The notes beneath the pieces are model-generated. The model was not told the origin of the DNA. It worked only from the letters and a program-made list of their open reading frames with translations, and did no database searches. Positions 41,401 to 51,706 of a DNA stretch of 64,000 nucleotides are shown here, in pieces. Position numbers and translations under genes: made by a program. This DNA comes from Hyaloscypha bicolor E (Eukaryota > Ascomycota > Leotiomycetes > Helotiales > Hyaloscyphaceae): assembly GCF_002865645.1 (NCBI RefSeq), contig NW_020194554.1, positions 930,001 to 994,000 on the forward strand, written 5' to 3'. Within the stretch, counting starts at the first letter, position 1; the number at the start of each line of letters is the position of its first letter.

Positions 41401-42960
41401 CTTATTTCTGGCTATATTAATTTTATTTAAATAATTATATAAAATAATATATCTTTTTTATTATAGCCAAAATTATTAATATTTAAGATTTAGCCTTCTC
41501 TTTTCCCTATTTCTTAAGAAAGTCTTCTCTAAAGTATTTCTCTATAGTAATAGTATTAATTTATTTTTATAAATACCTTAACTCTTTTATGATTTTAATT
41601 TTATTAGGATTTTACTAAGCCTATTTAGTATATTTAAAATATTTTATATTTCCTAAAAAGTATTTTTTCTATTTATAAGTCTAATAAATTATACCTGAAA
41701 TAGAACTAGTATTTTATTAAGGCTTTAAAGAAGCCAAAGTATTACCTAAGAGTTTCTTATATAATCTTCGAAACTTATCTTTTCTTTTTTAATAGCTTTA
41801 TAAATTAGAATTTACTAAATTAGAATTCTTAGAAGTAGAATTACTTTTACTAGACTTCCCTGCTTTTATTTTCCTTAATTTGAAATAAGTAGTATATTCT
41901 ACTTTCTGAGCTTTTTTAAGCTATTTAGAAATAGATATTACTTTATTTCCTAAAAGAATAAATATAAGTATCTAATAAGTCTTATAATTAGATAAAGTAG
42001 TATTAAGAGTCTGGATCCGGTCTCTTTTAGGATATGAGTTCTAATTAATTTCGAAACTAATTATCTAAATATATAATTCGGTAACTATTTTACTATTTTT
42101 CTAATAAAGATCTCGAAGTTCCTTAAAGGTATCTTATTAATGAATTTAAGGTACTTAAAGTATATTAGCTAAATAGGCCTTAAATCGCTTCTAATAAACC
42201 TTATATAATAATAGACTTTGCTTTATTATAGTCTTCTAAGTATTATGAGATTTGTTTCTAAAAGTACTTATAATAAAGTTAACTCTAGAAAATTATTTAT
42301 TATAAGTCTAAGGTTAGATTCTAAAAACTATTTTCTAGGAAAATATAAATATTCTCTATTTCCTAAGAAACTTTTTATAATATAAATCAGATATCCGGAC
42401 CTTAAAAAGCTTCTTTTAGTCTAAATATATTTTTAGGATATTATATAGTAGCTCCTAACGAATAGTATTAAGATTACTTTTAAAGCTTATTATATTAGGA
42501 AAAAGAATAAGTTCTAACCCTATTTTAGGAAGTTCTCTAATAGAAATTATTAAGGAAAATAGAATAGATTTATAAATAGAATTTCTATAAGATATAGTAA
42601 ATTATAAGATATCTCTAAAAATACTCTTATATTACTCTAATTATAGGATATATTAGTTAATTATATTTACTAATTCTTGCTTTTATTAAAGTACTTTAAC
42701 TTTAGTATATAAGCCTTATTTTATAGCTTGAGTAATAATAACCTGGGTATTAATCTCAATATCTTAATTATTACTGGAATTATTTCTATTATTATTACTA
42801 GCTTTTAGAGGCTTCTAAAGGGCCTTATTAAAAGTATTAGATAAGCCTTTACTATTACTTATATTAGGGTTAATCTAGTCGATTTCCTTTATAAGAATAG
42901 CTCTAATAAGAAATTATATATTTTATAAATTTCGAGATATAATTATTTATTAAACTATTT
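38500..42960 (-). pseudogene. Gypsy gag-pol relic of element F
   Basis: On the minus strand around 40235-40275 the sequence spells FIIIYLDNILIYF, the gypsy reverse-transcriptase box FVVIYLDDILIYS with one Asp turned to Asn. RNase H and integrase should lie leftward and gag rightward (41.6-42.9 kb). I place those by order, not by motif. No frame is open. Confidence 0.68.
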
Positions 42961-42984
42961 TCTTTAAAGATAGAAAGATTAGCT

Positions 42985-43282
42985 TATAAGGTATTTATTA
43001 ATAGGTAATAAGATAATAGAATAAATTAGTAAGTTATAAAACCATAATATTAAATTTAGTATAAAACTAATCTCTGTCTTTCCTATAAGGTTTAGAGAAG
43101 CCTCCTCTAAATAGAAGGCCCTAATAATATATATATAATTAGTAATTTATAAGCCTAATACTTATAATATAAATAGTAGTTAGTTATAAAGTTAAAGAGC
43201 TACTAATCTCTCTAATTAATACCTGTAATATCCGAGGTTTATTATATGCCTTTAAGTTATATATAACTCTATATATATTATA
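42985..43282 (-). repeat. 5-prime LTR of element F
   Basis: 298 bp partner of 35467-35764, followed by AGAAG. Confidence 0.9.
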
Positions 43283-45253
43283 AGAAGTTTATAAAATAAT
43301 AAATAAAGTAGTTCCTAATTCTCTTATAATAGAATTTCAAGATCTTATATATTTTAGAGAAAAATAATAAATAAATAAATATATTCTTAAGATAAAAATA
43401 AAACTTATTTACTAGAAAAGAAAATAAATATTACTAGTTAAGAATATTATAATTATTAAAACCAGAAATCTTTAGTAATCTCTCTAAAAATATATTTCTT
43501 ATAGTACTAGTATAAATAAAATAATAGACTAAAAAGAAGCTTATTCTAGTTCTTAAATCTAGTTTAAAAGATTAAAACTAGAAATATTAAAAGAAAAGTT
43601 AAAATAAAATATAAGTTTTTAGGAAATAAAAGAATCTTTTTAAACTAAGCTTAAAAAGCTAAAGTTTAGAAAAAGACTTTTCTAATAAAGAATATATAGG
43701 GTAATAAGTAGAAAATTATATTTAAAACGAGCTTAGGAAGCTATAATAAAATACTTAAAAAGGAAATAAGCTATATTAAGTAATAGTTAAAATAATAAAT
43801 AAATAAAAACGAGTATTTCTATTTAGCTTAAAAATTAAAGTATTAATAAGAAAGTATTTATTATTCTAATTTAGATAATTACTATTCTAGAAATAATAAT
43901 AGGTTCTAGACTTAAAAAAGTTCTATATAAAGCTAATCTAATAAATATATAATTTAATTTAATATAGTTATTTAGAATAAAATATTACTAATATTCTCTT
44001 TATATAATAATTCTTCTAGCTAAATATATTAAAATAAATATACTAGTTTATATAAAACTATAATATTTATAAGAGAAATAAAGTATAAAGAGATTACTAT
44101 TAAAGGTTCTTAAAATTTCTTTTTATCCTAAATTAAATCTAATAAGAGATCTTAATTAATTTTATAATAGAACTCCTATTAAATAAAGAATATACTAATA
44201 TAATAATTATTATAAACTATTTAGAAAAGGAAATAATACTTAAGGCTATAATAAATATTATAATAGAAATAATAATAAAGTAGTTTATAAAAACCTATTA
44301 TTATTAATATAAGCTTCTAAAAGCTATAATATCTAACTAAAAGAAGTAATTTATAAGAATATTATAAATAAAAATATATAAGCTATTAGGGATTATTTAA
44401 TAATTATTTATAATATATTATTCTAAGATAAATAAGTTTATAAAGAAAATAAACTAGATAATTAAGACTTTTCTTTATACTTTTATAAACTATAACTAAA
44501 TAAATTAAATAGCCCTTTTACTATATATTAAACTAGTAATTAATAATTAGAATACTACTTTTATAAGAATTAGCCTCTTTTTTCTATTTTATAAATATTA
44601 TATTAAGCTAGTCTAGTTCTAGAATAAAATTAGTAAAAAATATTAAAAAAAATATTACTAATCTAAATAGTAAATAATATTATATATAAGCTCTATAATA
44701 TATAAGAATATATATAAGCCGTAATAGTAATAGCTTAATAGCTTTAAAAAGAAATAATAAACTAGAAAAGAGACTAGATACTAAAATTTAAGATTAGAAA
44801 TAAAATATAGCTTAATTTCTAGAATATATAAATAAATAAACTAACTAAAAAGCTTAATATAAAGTATACTAAATATATAGTAGTTAAAGTAATAAGAAGT
44901 TATAGTTTTTAGCTTAATATACTTCTAGGAATCTATAATATATTTTATAATAAGCTTTTTTAGCTAGCTATAATAGATCTATTACTTTATTAATTATAAA
45001 ATAACTTATAGCTATAATTATAGCTTATAGGAGATAAAGATAAATACGAAATTAAATAGATTCTTAACGAGAAGTATATAAGATATAGCTAGGGAATTTT
45101 AAGGAAGCTATTTATAAAATAGAAAAACTATATCTATTTTATATAAAAGCTATATTCTATATTAGATGAAATATTAGCTTTAGAAGCTTAGAAAGAAAGT
45201 ATTAGATAGAAAGAAGTTTTGCCTATATATTTACGGGGCTAGTATTTGCGGGT

Positions 45254-45267
45254 AAGGAGGGGGGTAA
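45254..45267 (+). other. Polypurine tract of element C
   Basis: AAGGAGGGGGGTAA immediately upstream of the 3-prime LTR, the site where plus-strand DNA synthesis is primed in LTR retrotransposons. It survives because RIP fades just before this point. Confidence 0.75.
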
Positions 45268-45531
45268 TATAACGTGTCGAGACCTGATTTATATACTTAG
45301 CTAGAAACCTCACTTAGGTCACATAATCTCGGACATGTTCGTCGTTATGTGACGCGCCTCCTTTAGTTAATAGAGTAACCACGCATTACTTAGGGAGCTC
45401 GGATGCCTTAAGGAATACGGTTCCCGTCCTCGCTTCCTTTTCTCTTCTCTTTTCCCCTTAGAGAATTCTATTTAGTTAATCGAACCACTAGTCTTCTTTG
45501 TACAAAGGCCTGGCCCGTGACAGGTGATACG
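45268..45531 (+). repeat. 3-prime LTR of element C (nearly unmutated)
   Basis: 264 bp with normal base composition, in contrast to its 5-prime partner and to the element interior. Confidence 0.87.
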
Positions 45532-45699
45532 ATTACTACACCAATTCCTGAACATAGGTTTAATAAACGTAATTAAATAGAAATACTAATAAAGCGATTG
45601 GTGCGACTATATGTAAGTATATTCCAATAATAGAACGAACTAACTAGTGGTTGAAGCTGGAGTGGAAGGAATGGATAGCCTAAACTAGCTAATTCAACA
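45532..45699 (-). repeat. 5-prime LTR of element E, second part (little mutated)
   Basis: The continuation of the LTR begun at 31806, starting GGTGATACGATTAC and ending TTCAACA. GGTGA is the target duplication of element C; its left copy at 31972-31976 reads AATAA after G-to-A change. It is nearly free of RIP, unlike the first part. Confidence 0.85.
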
Positions 45700-45783
45700 C
45701 TTTCGCCCAGGGCGAGTGGGCCCTGCACAGAAGCTAATAGACTTAAAGATAAACGAGATTATCGAATATTGCTCTGAGATTAA

Positions 45784-46355
45784 TAGTGTGTCAAAGGATT
45801 ATTCAAGTTATTCAAGTTATTCATGGATAATTCATGAATAACTTGGATAAAATAAGAGTAACGAATATCTTAAATAATTTGAGTAAAATAGAATAATTAT
45901 TCATGAATAACATGAATAACCATGAATAACCACGTGGAAGTTACGTGGAAGTTAATTAATTATAGTAAATTGACATATATTTAAATTTTAAAAAAAAGAA
46001 CTAAGGTATTTATTAAGCAGCCTTATATAAGCTAAGCTAATACTTATAAGGCTACTTAAATACAGATTTTCTATAATAAATAAACTGATTATTGCTAAGG
46101 TTTGATTCGCTTACCAAGTGCCACTACTACCTGATTGGGTAGAGAGTTGGCGCTAGGTGCGGGCCCCCCGAAAGCCTTACTCTATTAGGCTAGCTCAATT
46201 ACGTACATAGATCACGTGCGTTATTCAAGTTATTCATAATTATTCATGAATAACTTGAATAATATATGAATAAAATAAGAGTAACGGGTTTTTAGCTTGA
46301 ATAAAATAAGAGTAATGGCCGTTATTCTATTCTACTCTATTCATTTGACACACTG
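45784..46355. mobile_element. hAT-like MITE inserted in the mariner transposase
   Basis: About 570 bp with 12-bp inverted ends, TAGTGTGTCAAA on the left and TTTGACACACTG on the right (CAGTGTGTCAAA read inward). The word TCTGAGA(A) occurs on both sides in the transposase reading frame, consistent with an 8-bp duplication, with three extra bases (TTA) on the left copy. CAGTG-type ends plus an 8-bp duplication suggest hAT. It encodes nothing. The interior is rich in ATTCATGAATAACTT palindromes that could form hairpins. Confidence 0.68.
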
Positions 46356-47241
46356 TCTGAGAAGTAGGAGAATCAAATCATGGACTACGACAAGCTAATT
46401 AGAGAGCTCAAGCTCTCTTGTACTGCCTCAACCTTGCGTAATAGACTCCACCAAAAGGGCTATTTTCGCTGTACCGCTTATTAGAAACCCTACCTCACTG
46501 TAACACAAGTTATTGGACGATTCCTTTGGGCGATTACACACATATTCTGGCATAAGGAGTAGCTTAAGGTCTTGTGGTCAGACGAGGTTACCTTCTTAAT
46601 TAGAGAAAGGACAGCGAAGGAGAAGGTTATACGCAAGAGAGGAGAGAGAACCCACCCGACATGTATACAGTACTAACTTCACCGGGGCCATACGACGCCA
46701 GTAAACGCTTGGGGAGCAATTGGATATAGTTATAAGAGTCCCTTACTATTTATCCACGGTTCTGGTAAGAAGGGAGCCTTTTGTTAGAAGGATTACTTAG
46801 CACAAGTACTCGCACCGTATATTGAGGATATTGTGAACGCTTTTGCGGCTATCACTCACCTCCTTTGCCCTTCCGCCGAGCCTTTATTTATGGAAGACGG
46901 CAATGCTGCTCACGGTCATAAGTCTACTCGTAACTGCTGTGCTCGCTGGCGTACACAGCACGGTATTATATTAATGCCTCACCTATCTACGAGCCCTGAT
47001 ATGAATCCAATTGAGAAGTGCTGGAGGCATATCAAGCAAGCCTTGTACCGGCGACCCCACCAACCGACTAATAAAGGAGAAATGCAAGCTGCGGTAACAG
47101 AGGAATGGGAGGCAATACCATAAGAATGGATAAATGGGCTGATTCTTAAGCAAGAGCATTGGGTTCATATACTTATGGAGCGCCATGGCTGGTCTACTCC
47201 CAATTAAATGCTGCTAAAATACATAATTGCGATGAAAATGC

Positions 47242-47274
47242 CCTGAACGCACAGACCTACGGTGGTGGGCTCGT
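47242..47274 (-). repeat. Right terminal inverted repeat of the mariner element
   Basis: 33 bp, exact partner of 7108-7140. It is followed directly by TA and lies 163 bp from the 3-prime end of the minus-strand kinase-pseudokinase gene. Confidence 0.93.
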
Positions 47275-47437
47275 TAATGCGAGTAAGTATACTAGACAGC
47301 CTACAAGAAATATCTTATTTAATGAGAAAAACAATGAAATTAAATCTTTTAAGAAGGAGCATTAACTTTTCCCAGTCGGGATGGGGACTCCTAGATAGGG
47401 ATAGTTCCTCTGCCACGTTAATGTCCCTGGGGGCTCG

Positions 47438-50285
47438 TCACCTCTCGTCTATCAAGGGAATACGGTCAATTACTTGACTCTGAAAAGACGCGTACCACGT
47501 ATCTTCCGTATCCCCGGAATCTCCTGGTCTTCCCGCAAAGCCTCCTTCTAGACATATACGAGTCGCCTCCATGTAACGAGTTCCCATTGTGATGCGAAGC
47601 TGCGGGACCCTCGTCGCAAGAACTTGTTTTCTGAATTCTTCGTCCGATACTCCTTGGAAGTGGTCGTCCTTTGTGATAGAAGACAGAGTACTCCAGAATC
47701 CAATCTCTAGCAGGAGCATGCCGACTGAGTAGTAATCAAATTCTTCTCGGTAGCGTTCCTGGCGTTCAAGGTACTCTGGATGTTGGTAGCTCCGGAGTTG
47801 GCGGCTTTGATCTGGTCCATGGGTAAAAGAATCGAGCCGGTTTTCGCGGCTGCTTGCAAACCCTAAGATTTTCGGATTCTTAGCCCATTCGACATTCTCA
47901 GCACCCTCCGGCGGAGAAAATAGCACGTTCATCGAGTGGAGATTGCGATGTAGCCATCCGACCTTGTGAAGCGTGTAGATGCATTTGCATATTTCGAAGG
48001 CTAGTCGAAAACGGTATTCAAGCAGAGGGCGGTATAGGCCTTTGGCACTCAGGAGTCCATGCAAGGTGATTTGCTGCGTCCCCGGGGTAGGGAGACTATA
48101 GATAACGCCAAAGGCTCCGTTTGACGCGTGATGGAAGATGCCCTTGCAGCGTAAGCTACTAGATACCTGCGTAGTGCTTTCAGCGTGGAGCAGGCCAACC
48201 ACAGATGTCAGTCGGCGGCGGAGCTCTATTCCGATGACCTCGTCAGCCCATGTTTCCCTATATCTGAGCCACTCTATGAGGATGAGTTCCGACGTAGGTG
48301 CTAGCAATGCTAGGCTATGGATATCAATGTCTGATTTTAACGTAATATTCTTCCGGTCAAGAAGAAGATCACTCTGCTCAATCAGACGGCCTGTTTCGGC
48401 GAGGGCTGTAAGATGCTTGACAGCAATCAAGACCCCGATGTCTTTGTCGCCCGCCTCGGTGATCGCAGTCGATAACCTGCCCAACTGCTCCACACTATCA
48501 ATCTGTAAGACTTGCTTCACTAGGCGCTCCTCGGCGATGAGACGATAGGAAGACGGAAGAGCCTCGATTAGCCTAGCATGCTGATATCGGAGGAGAGACA
48601 GCTGCTGGTGATTTACAACGTTATCCCCCTCGACCCCCTCTAAGATGCGACGTGTCTCTTTCAGCGTCTGGGTTGTCTTGGGAAAGTCGAAGTCAAGACT
48701 ATCTAGTTCGCTTCGCTCTGTTTCACCAAGCAATCGATCGAAAGCGAAGAGCCAGCTTTGAAACCGCATCTTATCCAGCACACGGTCGATGCTTCGGCGA
48801 TTCACGGATAACAAACTTTCTAGAGCTAGATTGACGGTGCTTGCGAGCGACAATATCGATATGCCACGAAGAACTGTTAACACTCGTGCCGAGCGGGGAC
48901 GTTTACTCGGGTCTATCGATAGCATCTGGCGAATCAGATCAATCATTTTCACGTAAAATGGCTCTCTGTTTACTTGCAAGTCATCTAGCCAACAAATCAC
49001 CGCGTGATTCGGCGTTCCAGGACCTCGATGGAATCGAAACCATTCAATTTCCGGTGTCACCTGGACTTTCCGCTTGTCACGGAACTGTGCGACCCCATTA
49101 GAACCCAGTAACATATTCGTCAACACTTCGGAGAGAATGCAGCCGAAAGACCATATGTCACTTGCTCGGCTGATCTTCTGGGACTTGACGTGGCCGTCGT
49201 GCAACGTTTGGCACTCGGGAGCTACATATGACCCGCGAACCTCCTTGAATATGGTGAGAGAGTCTTCTTCCGCGTTCCTAAATGTAGATAGCCCAAAATC
49301 GGCTAGCAAGAAAGTCTCATTGTGGATCAAGATGTTTCGGGGTGCAAGGTCGTGGTGGCATCCAGATAAGCTAAGATCAAATACATCCGAAGTGAAGTTG
49401 TGCAAGGCATCAATTGCCGAGGCCAGATCCGCGAGCGCAAGCAGAAGTTGCGGGCCCTCAAGCTCTTTTTCACCATTCTGCCCATTGAGAAAGTCCGCTA
49501 GTGATCCACCATTGGCAACAGCAAAGATAAGATTGTATCTCTGCCGATAAATGTAGGAGCAATATAGCTGAACGATATTTGGATGCTTCAAGTGAGTAAG
49601 TAGGGATAGATTTTCCAACTCCTTTAGAAAAATAGCCATATCCTCGCTGTTGCCGCATTCAATTTGCTTCCTGATCACCTTGGGAGCGATATTGGGGTTA
49701 GAAACATTCGTGTGAAATAAGCTCATGGTCCTAGGCACTGACCTTGTGGTTTTCCAGCGGAAGTCGATGGCACTGAGGATGGAGTTCGATCTTCCAAGCA
49801 GTGCCCATTGAGCCTCGCCCGGTGGCTTCCTCGTGGAGAAAAGGCAAGATGGCCTCAGTTTCAAGCTTTCGAAAAGTCATGTGCTGGTGCATGATAGGGA
49901 TAGCAACCTCCCATTGCTTCTCGAGAAAATGGCTGATCGTGGAGCTGGTGGATTCATCCTCAAAAATCTGTTGCAGTTTCCCTAAGGTGTAAGGGAGACG
50001 ATCGTCGGGATAGGATCGTTGCAGCGAATCACGCCTGAAGAAGTTGGAAATGGCCTCACCTCGACCTATAAGGATCAAGATCGCAAAACATTTTCGCGCG
50101 CCTTGCAGAATGCTGATTGCCAAATCTCTAATCTCATAGACGGGGACTCCGAAGCTTCTCAAAGACATTTTGATAGCTGGCTCGGAGACCACCTCGAACA
50201 AGGCAGCCTCAGGAATAAAGTAACGGTGTTCGAAGTTGACATTCACGAAACGTATCCTTTCGATACTGTTCCGCAGTTCCGCCAT
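47438..50285 (-). CDS. Protein kinase with C-terminal pseudokinase domain
   Basis: Predicted cytosolic signalling protein of 927 aa. Exon 1 is 50285-49743 and exon 2 is 49678-47438. The 64-nt intron (GTCAGT donor, TTTCTAAC branch, AAG acceptor) lies inside the kinase N-lobe and its removal joins LENHK to VIRKQIE in frame. Domain 1: glycine loop GRGSMGTAWK (~164-173), ATP-site Lys in KVIRK, catalytic HHDLAPRN (~288-294), DFG (~307), APE (~333), so it is active-looking. A helical linker covers ~440-690. Domain 2 (~690-910) resembles a kinase but has HRNLHSMN (~758) instead of HRD and LGF (~788) instead of DFG, so it should not catalyse. Such C-terminal degenerate kinase domains are common in fungal kinase and HeLo-type proteins; a role in self/non-self or stress signalling is inference. 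A start at 49864 in the exon 2 frame would lose the glycine loop. Confidence 0.88.
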
Positions 50286-51706
50286 CCTCCGACTTGTGCA
50301 GATCCCGCGGGACTCGAAACTTTACGTGGAATACTGCAGCCAGCCATTAGATTATACGTTTAAATAGATTAATCAGCAGATCAGACATGAGCACATAAAA
50401 TTATTCACAATACCTCAAAGTATGCTTATTGACTCTGAATTGACTTGATCTCATCCTATTTTATGTGAATACGCTTCATCTCTAACATTGAAACATGGAA
50501 TACTGACCTCTGTTAGTAGCTCTGGAATGCTGAGCTCATAGCTTTCGTCTCTTTCCTAGATAGAAATCAGAACTCACTCAATCGAGAAGTCTATGCTTTG
50601 TACCTACTTGTATTTTAAAATTGCCAGATCCAAATTTTGTCCTGAGCAGGCTGCGAAGATCTTCCAGCTTGAGATAGCGATTTGATATGGACTGACTCGC
50701 CATTTTGTGAGGCAACGAAGTATCTGCAAGACAATTTTTAGGGATGCAACAAAAATACTTGGGCAGGCAGACGTGGCAGCTTGAGCAAAAGGACCCCGAT
50801 AAGCCGGGCTAAGCGATACTTATTATATGGCTCCACGTCACGCACTCGGGGCATCTTTATGCCGCTTTTCATGTGCGTGCGTTTCAGGTGACACAACTTC
50901 TTCCCTGGCATTGGTGCCACAATTCTTATGCTTCAATTGTCTCGTAACTATGATACCGGTTCCCTTAGGCGCCGAAAAAGGAGGCTGATTTTGGCACGTT
51001 AAGCAATAACGGAGATTCGGTATTATTTCCCAACAAGTCAGCCTACTTCTTTCCCCTGGGACTTTGTATAACTCATATTGGATCTTATAAGTCACTCGTA
51101 CTATTTCTGAGCTTTCAATAACTTTTATTTCCTCAAAAGTAGACTTCGAAGGAGAGGTTTTAGTGTTCGTGCAGGGGCTAATTTCGGCGGCTTGTTTCGG
51201 CGCCTGAGAGCCCATACCCGTACCAGCAGACGCGTTCACTGCCCAACCGCCCGGTCAACCCAACCCCCCACCTTTATCCCTGTCGGAACATCAAAAAATA
51301 ATTTCTCAAAGTGCTCAGATTTCTTTATTTAAAAAAAAATAGAATCACTATTTTGAGGCTGTTTGTCACGAATACCCCCTCAAAAACTTTGTTTTATGCC
51401 GTTGTTGTGGTGAAATTATAGTTTGAGAGGGTGAGTGGCGTGGGCGATTGGCTAGGATACTTCCCTCTGCACATTGTCAATTGAGGCTTTACGTTGACGT
51501 GTTTGCTCTATGCAAGCCTGACCATCTACTCCCTACCATTGAAAATCGCGCACGATCGGGCTCTTAAGAGATACTGCGATATTGTCCCCAACTCTTGCCT
51601 TCTCAAGTCATAGCTCATCGCACTCTACATATCCTACGACATCACGCCAGAGGTGAACAATTTCAGTTTAAATTGTCTCATCTGGACATTCTTCCCACAA
51701 ATCGCA
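50286..51706. other. Divergent intergenic region between the kinase and transporter genes
   Basis: Shared upstream region of a minus-strand and a plus-strand gene. One minus-strand open frame (50838-51239, 133 codons) begins with GTG rather than ATG and has no domain I know, so it may be a relic or chance. The stretch 51280-51360 carries A/T homopolymers. I see no RNA gene or repeat. Confidence 0.45.

Larger units (their letters stand above)
35467..43282 (-). mobile_element. Ty3/gypsy LTR retrotransposon F inserted in element C
   Basis: LTRs 35467-35764 and 42985-43282, 298 bp each. The left starts TGTGAGGTATTTATTAG and the right TATAAGGTATTTATTA. A perfect 5-bp target duplication AGAAG flanks the element (35462-35466 and 43283-43287). 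The pol relic is on the minus strand. A pyrimidine run TTTCTTTTT just inside the left LTR (35772-35780) is the expected polypurine tract of a minus-oriented element. Total 7.8 kb, normal for gypsy. This is the deepest level of its branch. Confidence 0.9.
31977..45531 (+). mobile_element. Ty3/gypsy LTR retrotransposon C inserted in the LTR of element E
   Basis: LTRs at 31977-32228 and 45268-45531. The right copy begins TATAACGTGTCGAGACC and ends CCCGTGACA; the left is the same sequence after transitions. Target duplication is AATAA (31972-31976) on the left and GGTGA (45532-45536) on the right, identical once G-to-A change is allowed. A purine run AAGGAGGGGGGTAA sits directly before the right LTR, so the element is plus-oriented. 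Without element F it is 5.7 kb. Confidence 0.87.
7376..45699 (-). mobile_element. Copia-like LTR retrotransposon E inserted in the mariner
   Basis: The left LTR starts TGTTAAACTGAG at 7376, right after CTTTC (7371-7375). The right LTR ends ATTCAACA at 45699 and is followed by CTTTC (45700-45704), a perfect 5-bp target duplication inside the transposase codons. Own sequence is about 7376-11248 plus 30090-31976 plus 45532-45699, the rest being later insertions. The pol relic reads on the minus strand, so the 5-prime LTR is the right one. A polypyrimidine run at 7868-7877, next to the left LTR, fits the polypurine tract of a minus-strand element. Confidence 0.88.
7189..47207 (+). pseudogene. Tc1/mariner transposase, interrupted and RIP-inactivated
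   Basis: DDE transposase relic of about 375 codons. The N-terminal part (7189-7374) starts MATTPPLDFEYNKGDEIPTK and holds a helix-turn-helix. The frame resumes after the copia element at 45705 (GR-rich linker), is broken again by the MITE, and continues at 46356-47204. The DDE triad is visible: Asp in WSDE (GAC 46581), Asp in MEDGN (GAC 46896) and Glu in PDMNPIEK (GAG 47013), with 38 residues between the second Asp and Glu. No frameshift occurs in the 283 codons of the third part. It is broken by six stops at 46365, 46482, 46560, 46674, 46785 and 47121. By comparison with what I know of the family, these sit at Gln or Trp positions, as C-to-T or G-to-A change would produce. Dead as a protein. 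Confidence 0.9.
7108..47274 (+). mobile_element. Tc1/mariner-type DNA transposon, split by nested insertions
   Basis: Bounded by perfect 33-bp inverted repeats (7108-7140 and 47242-47274), starting ACGAGCCCACCACCGTAGG on the left with its reverse complement on the right. Removing the inserted elements leaves about 1.27 kb: 7108-7375, about 45705-45783, and 46356-47274. That is a normal length for a fungal Tc1/mariner element, and the inside encodes the matching transposase. TA target duplication cannot be fixed with certainty (left flank TT, right flank TA). It is the outermost, hence oldest, insertion of the nest. Confidence 0.9.

Noticed and set aside
46983..47477. Small frames overlapping the transposase end and the mariner right end
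   Set aside because: Antisense or out-of-frame to the transposase; no coding evidence.
48138..49550. Plus-strand frames opposite the kinase-pseudokinase gene (up to 158 codons)
   Set aside because: Shadows of the 927-aa gene on the minus strand.
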